Shown here piece after piece: positions 28,996 through 37,387 of a stretch of 49,270 nt of DNA (positions are counted from its first letter, which is position 1; each line of letters starts with the position of its first letter). Where the stretch lies: assembly GCA_025993795.1 (NCBI GenBank), contig JAMQHL010000008.1, forward strand, positions 1 through 49,270. Direction: 5' to 3'. The notes below the pieces were generated by a model. That model was not told the origin of the DNA. It searched no databases and worked only from the letters and a program-made list of their open reading frames with translations. Both the position numbers and the translations under genes were made by a program. The stretch is from Planctomycetota bacterium. Its GTDB lineage: Bacteria > Planctomycetota > UBA8742 > UBA2392.

Positions 28996-31551
28996 TCAGT
29001 CACCCTCGCGGGCTTCGTCGGTCACCCCTTCGTTGGTGTCTTTCTGGTTCTTCAGCAGGTTCCGGAAGCCCTGCAGGATATCGTCGTAGCCTTCCCACTT
29101 CTTCACCTGCTCCTGCACGGCGCGCAGGACTGAGACGGTCAGTTCCTGCTGCTTGGTCAACTCGCTGAGCAGTTCGCGGCGCTCGTTGGGCTTGATGCCC
29201 ACCTCAAGCACGTTCTCGTAAATGCCGCGCCCGCGCTCGAGACATCCTGGTGTGTAGACGCGATTCTCCTGGATCAGCTTGCCGAAGCTGTCGGCACTGA
29301 AGCCCGGCTCGGGCAAGGCCCGCAGCAAGCTGCGGCGCAGGTTGCCGATGACGTCACGCGCAAGCGTGCGGATGGTGTCGTCCTCGGCTTCTTCCAGCCG
29401 CACCAGCGGGTTATTGATTGCCTGTTGCAAGTCGCGGTCGGCTGACGCGACAGCCAGCAGCAGGCGCACGGTCTGGATGCGCGACTCTTGCGGGCGCGCG
29501 AGATCTTCGCGTTCGAGGCGGTTGAACTGGTACACCTGCGCGAACACGCCAAAGCGCGACAGCACAACTTCGGCGTCGCGCAGCAACTGGTTCTGGCGCC
29601 GGTAGGCATCGTTCAGGTCCTTGCGCAGGGCCTCGCCCTTTTCGTTGCGGAAGTCCAGCAGGCCCGGTTGACCAAGCGCGTCAAGGCTGATCTGGAGCAG
29701 TTCGGCCTGGTTCGTGAGCATGGCGTTGATGGTGGTCTTGATCTGGCGGATCTGGCTGCTGACCTTGGCCCGCAGTTCGTCGACGTCCGTCAGTTCGTAC
29801 GTCATGGTGGTGTTGTGCTTGCTGCCCTGGAACATCGGTGGAGAGCCGTCTTCCGGCTTCACCTGGTTGAGGTCAAACGCCTGGATGTACAGTTCAACGC
29901 TGGCGCGGACTCCCGCCGGCGGCGTTGTGCCGGCAAGCAGCTTGGAAAACTCAAGCTCAAAACCGCCCTTCACTTCGCGTTCGGGCTTGGAGCCGAGATG
30001 CTTGAAGCGCTCGGCGAAGGGCTTGTATTCGGCGAATTCGTTGTCGATGGAATAGCGCCAGAACATGCGCGCGCCGCCAACGCCGTAGTCGTCCCGCAAG
30101 TCAAACTCAAGGGGGATAACCGCATCCTCGGTGACATAGACGAACTGGTTGCTGACCAGCGGGTCACCGCTGAACAGCACCCGAACGGCAGGCGCCGTGT
30201 CTTCCTTGACCTGCATCAGGTCACCGATGCGCTGCCCGTTCTCGATGCCCTGCCGGTCAACCAGCTTCAGGCGCCAGCGGTTCATGCCAAGCTGCAACCC
30301 GGGTATTCGTATGCTGTAGGCGTTTTCTCCGGCGGCTTGGTCGGTGTCGAGCAGGTAGCGCTGGCTGCTGCCGACGTTGAAATCGACAATCAGTGCACTT
30401 GCCTCAGGCCCTTCCAGCTGCAAGGGTTTGCTGGTTGTGAACTTCACGCGCACGTGGGTGCCTGCCACGGCGTCGATGGCGGGCTCGTTGGTCGTGCGCT
30501 CAGGCAGCACCAGATACTCGGGATATGTGTAGCTGATCTCGATGCTGCTGGTGATTTCGGGCGGCGGGATCACGCGCACCGTGTAAGGGCCTGCCGTGGC
30601 GTCTCCGGCCCGGATGGTAATCTGCTCAACGGGATTGATGATACTGAGTTTGTTGTACGAAAAGAAAATCTGCTCGCCATCGCCGCCGACGGTGGCTGCA
30701 CGCTCCATCGGCCTGCTGACGGGGCTGCCGACCTGCACATAGCGCCCTGACTCGGGGTCGCGCTGGAAAGAGACAATCCTGATTTCGGCTTCGACTGGGT
30801 CTTCGCCGCTGGGGCGTGCGATGATGCGCAGGTCGCTGCCGGCGGCAACTTCATAGATGCCGTTGGCACGCAATTCCGGGATAGAGGCCTCGGGGTTGAA
30901 GGTGAAGTTGATGTTCAGCTCTTCGGTCGTCGGGTACTGCGGCAACTGGTCGCGTGCCAGGATCATCACTTCGAGCTGGGTGTTGGTCGGCCATTCCGGC
31001 CCGCCGCCCAGTGCGCGGCGCACCCAGGTGCTCATGTCGCCGCGAGCCAGCACCGCGTGGCCGAACACGATGGCCATGGCCAGCACGCTGCCCGTGACCA
31101 TGTACAAGAGGCGGCGCGAACGCACGGCCTCGTTGAACTGCAACTTGCCCGCAATGTCAAAAGATTCGCTGACAACGGCGCGGATCATGTCGCCGCTGGC
31201 CGCATCTTTGTACTTCTCCTGGCTTTTCAGCAACTGCAGCGAAGTGATCAGGCGATCATTCAGCAGCGGGTACTCACGCTCGACCAGCAGCGCAAGATCC
31301 TCATCGCTGAGAGTGCGCGACAACGGGTACACCAGGTTGCGGATCGCAATCAAGGCCAGAATCAGCAGCGACATGACCAGAAACCCCACGCGCATGCCGC
31401 CGGGCAGTTTCAGCACAAGATCGGTGTAGTAAAGCCATAGCGTCAAGCCCGCGGCCCAGATCAGCAGCTTGGCAAGTCCCCACGACAGGAACATCAGGCG
31501 AATGTGCCCGCGCAGCTGGCCCAGTTTCTTTTCGATCAGGGAAAGGCTCAT
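28996..31551 (-). CDS. DUF4175-like multi-domain membrane protein
   Basis: An 851-residue protein. Two transmembrane helices near the N-terminus (LSWGLAKLLIWAAGLTLWLYY and VGFLVMSLLILALIAIRNLVY), a conserved block (SDEDLALLVEREYPLLNDRLITSLQL), a third helix (~150-168), then a long extracytoplasmic beta-rich region (~190-560, including ITSSIEISYTYPEYLVLPE) and a helical C-terminal part. The layout matches the poorly characterised DUF4175-like group; the exact family needs a profile search. Its ATG overlaps the stop of the anti-sigma/FecR-like gene by 4 bp, so it belongs to the ECF sigma operon. An envelope sensing or scaffolding role is inferred from context. Confidence 0.75.
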   Translation of the reverse strand: MSLSLIEKKLGQLRGHIRLMFLSWGLAKLLIWAAGLTLWLYYTDLVLKLPGGMRVGFLVMSLLILALIAIRNLVYPLSRTLSDEDLALLVEREYPLLNDRLITSLQLLKSQEKYKDAASGDMIRAVVSESFDIAGKLQFNEAVRSRRLLYMVTGSVLAMAIVFGHAVLARGDMSTWVRRALGGGPEWPTNTQLEVMILARDQLPQYPTTEELNINFTFNPEASIPELRANGIYEVAAGSDLRIIARPSGEDPVEAEIRIVSFQRDPESGRYVQVGSPVSRPMERAATVGGDGEQIFFSYNKLSIINPVEQITIRAGDATAGPYTVRVIPPPEITSSIEISYTYPEYLVLPERTTNEPAIDAVAGTHVRVKFTTSKPLQLEGPEASALIVDFNVGSSQRYLLDTDQAAGENAYSIRIPGLQLGMNRWRLKLVDRQGIENGQRIGDLMQVKEDTAPAVRVLFSGDPLVSNQFVYVTEDAVIPLEFDLRDDYGVGGARMFWRYSIDNEFAEYKPFAERFKHLGSKPEREVKGGFELEFSKLLAGTTPPAGVRASVELYIQAFDLNQVKPEDGSPPMFQGSKHNTTMTYELTDVDELRAKVSSQIRQIKTTINAMLTNQAELLQISLDALGQPGLLDFRNEKGEALRKDLNDAYRRQNQLLRDAEVVLSRFGVFAQVYQFNRLEREDLARPQESRIQTVRLLLAVASADRDLQQAINNPLVRLEEAEDDTIRTLARDVIGNLRRSLLRALPEPGFSADSFGKLIQENRVYTPGCLERGRGIYENVLEVGIKPNERRELLSELTKQQELTVSVLRAVQEQVKKWEGYDDILQGFRNLLKNQKDTNEGVTDEAREGD

Positions 31552-32837
31552 CGGGACCTCAGGTCTAGTTTCAGGTTCTCGCTCTGGATGCGCACACGGG
31601 CTTCGCCCTGCGCGCCGTAAAGGTCGCCGCGGTACTCAAGGCGCAGCCAGTGCTCGACACGGGGCGTGACCACCAGCAACGGGCTGACGTCAAACCGGAA
31701 GCGATAGGTCGCACCCGGCTCAAGCCAGGTCTCGCCGGTGTGGTCGTTGCCCGGGTCGGGTTCAGGCGTCGGCGGCCACGGCGGCAGGCTCACGTTCTCG
31801 GGGGTAGTGTCGGGTTGGTACTCTGATGCGTGCGATACGTGCAGCAGGTAGATCGGCTCCGGGAACGCGCGTTCGCCGTCGATTGCGCGACGCACCTTGA
31901 ACGGCGTATAGCCGGCGTTGACCATCGTAACCTCGATCAGGAACTCACTGCCGGCGGCGCGGCCCAGCAGCAGCTTGAGCACCGGCCGGGCAGGGTCAGG
32001 CAGCTTGCCGCGCTCGACGCTGGTGCAGTAGCCGGCGGTCACCGGGATGCTGCGCTCGGAATCAAGGCCGTACACACGCACACTGCCGCGTCCGACGCTG
32101 ATCTGGGTCTCTGAGCCGTCGCGCGTGATGCTGATCGTCAGGCTGCCTTGGTCCACCTGGACCGTGCAGTGGGGCGTCTTGACCTCGAATGATCCTTCCC
32201 CCACCCCGCCGGGCTGTATGTCAAGGCGGCGCAGCTCGCCGCGCGTGAACTCAACCCGCCGCGACTGGGTGAACTTGAAACCGCTGTTCGGCTGGGCCTC
32301 AAGCGTGCTGAACGTGTTGTTCACGCCCGTGGGCAGCCACACAAACGCATCGTAGGCGCCGGTGTCGTATTCCTTGTTCAGCAGCAGCTCGGTACGCTCG
32401 ACTTCGCTGCGCCTCTCGCCGACGGTCAGCGTCGGGCTGGTGTACACGATCTGGCCGATCACTTCGGGTGTGGCAAGGCCGTCGCCCTCGCGCGAGAAGA
32501 CGATCAGCAACACCACCGCAACCACTCCGACCAACATGGCGATCACGAAGCTGCGCCGCAGCATCGCGTGCACACCGGGGATGGCGCCGTCAAACGCGCC
32601 ATCTTTCTTCAGGCGGCTGCATAGACGCTCAAAGCTTCCGCGGCGCGGCGCCACGCCGCGTACCTGTTGGTGCAGCCGCATATGGCTGCGGATTTCTTCA
32701 AGTTCTTCTTTCAACGCAGGGTCGGCTTCGGCGCGCCTGTCGATTGCCACCTGTGAGTCGGCGTCGAGCTCGCCGAGCACGTAGCTGACCAGTTGCAGGC
32801 CGGGAACCGTCTGCGTGACCTTTTCGTCGTCAAGCAT
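31548..32837 (-). CDS. Anti-sigma-factor-like / FecR-like transmembrane protein
   Basis: A 429-residue protein. Residues 1-80 resemble an anti-sigma domain (LVSYVLGELDADSQVAIDRRAEADPALKEELEEI), here without the zinc-binding His/Cys set. One transmembrane helix follows (RRSFVIAMLVGVVAVVLLIVFSR, ~95-117). The outer part has a FecR-like beta segment (VEVKTPHCTVQVDQGSLTISI, SVGRGSVRVYGL, IPVTAGYCTSVERG) and a C-terminal beta domain. The ATG at 32837 overlaps the end of the sigma gene by 8 bp, the usual arrangement of a sigma factor and its antagonist. It likely holds the sigma factor at the membrane until an outside signal arrives. Confidence 0.8.
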   Translation of the reverse strand: MLDDEKVTQTVPGLQLVSYVLGELDADSQVAIDRRAEADPALKEELEEIRSHMRLHQQVRGVAPRRGSFERLCSRLKKDGAFDGAIPGVHAMLRRSFVIAMLVGVVAVVLLIVFSREGDGLATPEVIGQIVYTSPTLTVGERRSEVERTELLLNKEYDTGAYDAFVWLPTGVNNTFSTLEAQPNSGFKFTQSRRVEFTRGELRRLDIQPGGVGEGSFEVKTPHCTVQVDQGSLTISITRDGSETQISVGRGSVRVYGLDSERSIPVTAGYCTSVERGKLPDPARPVLKLLLGRAAGSEFLIEVTMVNAGYTPFKVRRAIDGERAFPEPIYLLHVSHASEYQPDTTPENVSLPPWPPTPEPDPGNDHTGETWLEPGATYRFRFDVSPLLVVTPRVEHWLRLEYRGDLYGAQGEARVRIQSENLKLDLRSR

Positions 32838-33516
32838 GGGGTGCCCCCTGTGCCTTTCCGACAAAGCGCTTCAAGCGGTCGCGCAGTTTGCGCTCTGCGT
32901 AGTACACGCGCGACTTTACCGTGCCCAGCGGGATCTCCAGTGCTTCCGCAATCTCGCTGTAGGTCATGCCCTGGTAGAAGCTCATGACCAGCACCAGCCT
33001 GTGCATCGGGTCAAGGTCCAGCAGGCCGGTACGCACACTGTCTTCGATTTCGCGCTTTTCGGCGCGCACGTCGGGGCCTTCGTCTCGCGAAACAGCCAGC
33101 GCGTCAATCGTCTGCATCGGCTTGATCGCGGCATAACGGCCACTGGTGGTGGCGCGCGGGTCGTTCTCAGACAGTGCGTCAACGCGGCCTGAATCGAGCA
33201 GGCTGTCGCTTTCAACGTCCACGGCGCGGCGCACGGACTTGCGGCGTGCCTCGAGGTCAATCCAGCAGTTGCGTCCGATGCGGTAGATCCAGCTTGAAAC
33301 CTTCAGGTCGTCGCGGAACGTCATGGCCCCGCGCCAGGTGCGGATGAACGTTTCCTGCAGCAGGTCCTCGGCCCGGCCGTCATCCCAGCACAGCCGATAG
33401 AACAGCGCGTAAAGCCGCCGGTAATACTTGTAAAACAGCTGCTCAAACGCCTCCATGTTGCCGCGCTTTACCGCGGCCATGAGCTTGTTGTCCTGGTTGT
33501 CGGAGGCTGTGGACAT
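32830..33516 (-). CDS. ECF-type RNA polymerase sigma-70 factor
   Basis: A 228-residue sigma factor. Region 2: LFYKYYRRLYALFYRLCWDDGRAEDLLQETFIRTWRG and SSWIYRIGRNCWIDLEARR. Region 4: LDPMHRLVLVMSFYQGMTYSEIAEALEIPLGTVKSRVYYAERKL. The ~90-residue linker between them is somewhat longer than in typical ECF sigmas. The ATG at 33516 was chosen because homology starts shortly after. First gene of the operon with the anti-sigma/FecR-like and DUF4175-like genes. A GGGAAC-N17-GTTG pattern just upstream could be its own promoter. It is divergent from the cupredoxin operon, so it may control both. Confidence 0.92.
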   Translation of the reverse strand: MSTASDNQDNKLMAAVKRGNMEAFEQLFYKYYRRLYALFYRLCWDDGRAEDLLQETFIRTWRGAMTFRDDLKVSSWIYRIGRNCWIDLEARRKSVRRAVDVESDSLLDSGRVDALSENDPRATTSGRYAAIKPMQTIDALAVSRDEGPDVRAEKREIEDSVRTGLLDLDPMHRLVLVMSFYQGMTYSEIAEALEIPLGTVKSRVYYAERKLRDRLKRFVGKAQGAPHA

Positions 33517-33534
33517 CTGGCTCCGTTCAAACGT

Positions 33535-33563
33535 CACAACTAATACGCGCCCAGGGCGTTCCC
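33535..33563 (-). promoter_or_regulatory. Possible ECF-type autoregulatory promoter
   Basis: On the minus strand GGGAAC (33558-33563) and GTTGTG (33535-33540) are separated by 17 bp, 18 bp before the sigma ATG. GGAAC-type -35 elements with this spacing are common for ECF sigmas. A second GGAAC occurs about 17 bp further upstream. Weak evidence, as the -10 type is not known for this sigma. Confidence 0.3.
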
Positions 33564-33695
33564 GGTTCGCGCAATTCTGCAAACCGTTCCAATGTAGGGG
33601 CTTGCAGGCTGCCCCACAAGGCGTGTGCTCGCCCGGCTCGGCTGCGTGGCGCGACACTGGCGTCATCCTTGACCCGCGCCGCGCCCTTGGGTTTG

Positions 33696-34418
33696 ATGTT
33701 GCGCATGTCACGTTGGTTCACGGTACTTGCGTTGCTGACCGCCGTTGCGGCTTTGCCGCTGCTGGTGATTTCAGTGCGTGGCGAGCGCCACCTGCCCAGT
33801 CCCGTATGGGTCAAGGCCGCCAAGGCGCAATCCGGCGACTGGAAGTGGAGCGGCGCCAGCACCGGCACGGTCAAAGGCAAAGTCAGTTTCAGCGCCAAGC
33901 GCCCCAACCAGCCGATGGTGGTGTATCTGGTCCGGGTGGATGACACCGGCACGGTGACCACGCAGGGCCAGCATGCCGTGCCCGCAGAACTCAAGGTCAG
34001 CCAGAAGGGCGCCAAGTTCGACCCCGGCTTCGCGGTGCTGACGCGCGGGCAGGACGTGACGTTCGAGAACGACGAAGAAAAAGAGATCAGCCACAATGTC
34101 TACTTCCTGGGCGACATTGAGCTGGACCTGGGCATTTTCGAGCAGGGCACCGCCGCCAGCCACACCTTTGAAGATTTTGGCGAAGTAAGCGTGCACTGCA
34201 GCATACACAAGCGCATGGATGCGAAGTTCTTCGTTGCTCCCAACCCGGCGTATGCGCTGATTGAGGGCGATACCGAGACGTTCGAGATCAAGGGCGTGCC
34301 CGTCGGCAGGTACAAGCTGCTGAGTTGGCAGAAACAGAAGCGTTTCAAGGACGTTGACATGGCCGTCGAGATCAAGGACGGCGCGACCGTTGACCTGAAC
34401 GTGGAGATGACGCGTTGA
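33696..34418 (+). CDS. Exported cupredoxin (type 1 copper protein)
   Basis: A 240-residue protein with an N-terminal signal or anchor (FTVLALLTAVAALPLLVISV). A plastocyanin-like domain lies at ~100-180, with a full type 1 copper set: His133 (ISHNVYF), Cys168, His171 and Met174 in VHCSIHKRM. A further beta domain (FEIKGVPVGRYKLLSW ... VDLNVEM) follows, as in carboxypeptidase-regulatory-like folds. Electron transfer or copper handling at the membrane is expected. Start is either ATG 33696 or ATG 33705; neither has a strong ribosome site. First gene of a plus-strand unit, divergent from the ECF sigma gene, and coupled to the next gene. Confidence 0.85.
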   Translation: MLRMSRWFTVLALLTAVAALPLLVISVRGERHLPSPVWVKAAKAQSGDWKWSGASTGTVKGKVSFSAKRPNQPMVVYLVRVDDTGTVTTQGQHAVPAELKVSQKGAKFDPGFAVLTRGQDVTFENDEEKEISHNVYFLGDIELDLGIFEQGTAASHTFEDFGEVSVHCSIHKRMDAKFFVAPNPAYALIEGDTETFEIKGVPVGRYKLLSWQKQKRFKDVDMAVEIKDGATVDLNVEMTR

Positions 34419-35209
34419 AGCAGGATGGCCGCAAACCTCGAATCCGCGCAGCTCTTGGCGCAGTTGCAGTCACTCGCGCGGGTTGGCGGACTCTTGCCAT
34501 TGTTGCGCCGGTATTGCTGCTGTGCGCCTGCGCCGGCGCGCCCAGTTACCCCGACCCGCAGCCGGGCAGCGGCCAGATCCTCGTGAACCTGAACGGTCGG
34601 GCCCGCGACGGCGTAAAGGGCCCCGCCCGTGAGGACGAACACGGCGAATACAGCATCACCCGCACCAGCGTTGAGCAGGGCCGAGACTTCGAGCGCGTGA
34701 ACTACAAGGCGATCTCAGATGTAGTCGTAATTCTGCCTGAGGCTGCGATGCCCACGCGCGGACCAGCATCCGGCGTTGAGCTTGTGGCCGACGACACAGG
34801 GTTTTCACGCAGCCAGCTGGTGATGTCGCCCGGGACTGACCTGACGATCCGGAATCGCCGCGAAGCGACCCTGACCATACTCGGGTTCTCAGGCGCAGAC
34901 TTCTTTGAGCTGGCGATCAAGCCGGGTGAGGCCGCATTAACACGCGTCACAGCAGCAGGAACCTACGAGATCTCGTGCGACGAAGATGAGTCGCTGACGG
35001 CCACGCTGTTTGTCACCAGGGGCACGTACTGGACAGGGACGTCAGACGACGGTGCGTTCTTTGATGCGCTGCCAACGGGCGAGTACACAGTCGAAGTCTA
35101 CGCACCGCGCTTGCCATCCTGGACGCGCAAGGTGGCGGTTACGGCGGGCAAACGCGAAGTGCTGAACGCAGGCCTCACGGTCAACGACTTGCCCAAGGCA
35201 AAGCGCTAG
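34415..35209 (+). CDS. Lipoprotein with degenerate cupredoxin domain
   Basis: A 264-residue lipoprotein: the hydrophobic stretch ends at LLLCAC. Start TTG at 34415 overlaps the previous stop (TTGA) and has GGAG 8 nt upstream, which decides the start since no ATG precedes the lipobox. The middle region aligns by eye with the upstream cupredoxin: SPGTDLTIRNRREATLTI matches its TRGQDVTFENDEEKEISH, and GTYEISCDEDESLTATLFV matches VSVHCSIHKRMDAKFFV. Only the Cys is kept, and the His and Met ligands are lost, so type 1 copper binding is unlikely. Both then share a similar C-terminal beta domain (LPTGEYTVEVYAP). A tandem duplication with altered function. Confidence 0.8.
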   Translation: MKQDGRKPRIRAALGAVAVTRAGWRTLAIVAPVLLLCACAGAPSYPDPQPGSGQILVNLNGRARDGVKGPAREDEHGEYSITRTSVEQGRDFERVNYKAISDVVVILPEAAMPTRGPASGVELVADDTGFSRSQLVMSPGTDLTIRNRREATLTILGFSGADFFELAIKPGEAALTRVTAAGTYEISCDEDESLTATLFVTRGTYWTGTSDDGAFFDALPTGEYTVEVYAPRLPSWTRKVAVTAGKREVLNAGLTVNDLPKAKR

Positions 35210-35263
35210 CCCGGCGCGGAATCACTCTCGACACGATTCGAATCGCAGGCGACACTCTGGCCC

Positions 35264-37306
35264 ATGTCGCTGCGCTACAAAGCGTTGATCGCCGTGGTTC
35301 TGCTGGTCGCCGTCCTGACCGGCGCACTGGTTGTCACCAGCGGACAGCGCTTTGAAGAAGACGCCCGCGCCCGCATCACCAGCGACCTGCGCAAAGATGC
35401 CGGCTTCCTGAACACACAGGTCAGGGCGGCCAGCCGCATTTCGCGCACCGCCCTAGAAGGCTCGGCTGAATCCAGCGAGCTGGTGCAGCTCCTGACCAAC
35501 CCGGACTTCGCGACACTTGGCGACAACCTGCTGACGTTTGCCAGCGAGTGGCGCGAGGACTCGGAATCGGACGTCGCCCTGGCGGTGCTTGACGCGTTCG
35601 TTGCCAAAGACAAGGGCGCCAAGGTGATCGCCCCGGCTGGCAAGGACTTGAGTATCGTCGCGGTCTCTGCAGATGACCGGTTCAGTGGTGCCGACGTGCT
35701 GCTTGCAGACCCTGAGTTGATTGCGTTCGTCGACCGGTTCTACCACGAGTATCTCGACTTGAAGGAAAGCAGGGTGCGGCACAACTCGCAGGCGGCGGTT
35801 CTGCCGGTTGCCGGTGCCGTGTACCTGGTCGTGCAGACTTATCTGTTCGACAGCATCCAGGACCCCTCGGTCGTGGGCATCGGCGTAGCCCTCACCGAGA
35901 TCAGCAGCAGGTGGATCCGCAACAACTTGCCCAGTGCCGGGCAGGAAGATGCCAACCCGGTACACAAGCTCGTGTTCTCCGGCAACGTGCTGACCGCAAC
36001 CACGCTGGGCGAAATCAGCAGCGTATCGTCGCAGGCCGTCTTTAGGCGCGCGCTATCTATAGAAAGCACCACGGCGGGCGCGCAGTTTGAAGTGGAAATC
36101 GAGGGCGAGACCCTGATGGGACTCACCCTGTCAAGCGACCTGGCGCCGCCGGGCCTCGAGAACCGCCCCGGCTTCATCACGGTCAAGAGCCTGGATAAGG
36201 AGTTCGAGTCGTTCGCCCTAGTCAGGCGCGGTCTGTTTGTTTTCGCCGCAGTGCTGGGATTGATCGCTGCCGCCGTCGCCTACTTCGGCGCGTACACTGT
36301 AATCCGCCGCCTGCGCCGCATTGAAGAAGCGACGATGCGCGTGCGTGAAGGCCACTTTGAAACGCAGGTACGGGTGCGCGGCCGCGACGAGTTATCCAAG
36401 CTGGGCAAGGCCTTCAACGACATGACTACCGGCCTGAAGGCATTGGGCCTGTACACCCACGAGACACTGGCCAGGAGTGTGCTGGACAAACCTGAATTGC
36501 TGGGCCAGGCCAGCACGCGCGAAGAAGGCAGCATCTTCTTTTCCGATATCAAGGGTTTCACCACGATCGCGGAAGGCATGGGCGCCGAAGCGGTCACTGC
36601 GCAATTGAATGAGTATTTCGGCGAACTGGGAAAATCACTGCGTGACGAGCACGGCTACGTCGACAAGTTCATTGGCGACGCGATCATGGCGTTCTGGGGT
36701 CCGCCGTTTGTCAAGTCGGGCGACTTTGCCATTCGCGCGTGCAGGGCCGCCCTTGCCTGCCTCGCCGCCTGCGCCGAATTGCGGGTCAAGTGGGCCCGCG
36801 ACGGCAAGCCGCTGTTTTTTCAGCGAATCGGCATTGCCACGGGCGAGGTTGTCGTCGGGAACATCGGCACCGAGACCAAGAAGAACTTCACCGTCATCGG
36901 TGACAACGTAAACCTGGCGTCTCGACTCGAGGGCGCCAACAAGCTGTATGGCACCGAGATTCTTGTCGACCAGCGCACCGCCGAGCTGGCCAAGGGAAAG
37001 GTGCTGTTCCGTGAAATCGACCGTATCATTGTCGTTGGCAAGCACGAGCCCGTTCGCATCCATGAGCCGATCGCGCTGCTGGAGACGGGCACGCAGGCGT
37101 TCCGCGGCCAGCTTGTGTTGTATGAAAAGGCGCTGCATCGTTACCGCGGCCGCGAGTTCGTGGCCGCTGTTGAAACGCTCAACGAGTTGCTGGCACAGCA
37201 GCCTGCTGACGGCGCCGCCAGGTGGCTGCTGGGCCGATGCCAGGAGCTGATCGCCCACCCGCCCGGTGATGACTGGCAGGGTGTGACCAACGCAACGTCC
37301 AAGTGA
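35264..37306 (+). CDS. Membrane-bound sensor adenylate cyclase with HAMP domain
   Basis: A 680-residue receptor. Transmembrane helix 1 (YKALIAVVLLVAVLTGALVV), an extracytoplasmic sensor region (~30-315, double-CACHE-like), transmembrane helix 2 (FVFAAVLGLIAAAVAYFGAY), HAMP (VIRRLRRIEEATMRVREGHF), and a class III cyclase domain at ~420-600: FSDIKGFT with the first metal Asp, GDAIMAFWG with the second, RIGIATGEVVVGNIG, and IGDNVNLASRLEG. A C-terminal helical tail (~600-680) contains FRGQLVLYEKALHRYRGREF, a TPR-like motif. It lies 54 bp after the copper-protein genes, so the operon may sense copper or redox state and signal through cAMP. Confidence 0.9.
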   Translation: MSLRYKALIAVVLLVAVLTGALVVTSGQRFEEDARARITSDLRKDAGFLNTQVRAASRISRTALEGSAESSELVQLLTNPDFATLGDNLLTFASEWREDSESDVALAVLDAFVAKDKGAKVIAPAGKDLSIVAVSADDRFSGADVLLADPELIAFVDRFYHEYLDLKESRVRHNSQAAVLPVAGAVYLVVQTYLFDSIQDPSVVGIGVALTEISSRWIRNNLPSAGQEDANPVHKLVFSGNVLTATTLGEISSVSSQAVFRRALSIESTTAGAQFEVEIEGETLMGLTLSSDLAPPGLENRPGFITVKSLDKEFESFALVRRGLFVFAAVLGLIAAAVAYFGAYTVIRRLRRIEEATMRVREGHFETQVRVRGRDELSKLGKAFNDMTTGLKALGLYTHETLARSVLDKPELLGQASTREEGSIFFSDIKGFTTIAEGMGAEAVTAQLNEYFGELGKSLRDEHGYVDKFIGDAIMAFWGPPFVKSGDFAIRACRAALACLAACAELRVKWARDGKPLFFQRIGIATGEVVVGNIGTETKKNFTVIGDNVNLASRLEGANKLYGTEILVDQRTAELAKGKVLFREIDRIIVVGKHEPVRIHEPIALLETGTQAFRGQLVLYEKALHRYRGREFVAAVETLNELLAQQPADGAARWLLGRCQELIAHPPGDDWQGVTNATSK

Positions 37307-37387
37307 ACGAACCTTTTCGGGAACTATTTTTTGCCCGCGCGCGTCATGTTAACGACGGGAGAAGCAAGCCCGGTGCGGATGCGAGCC

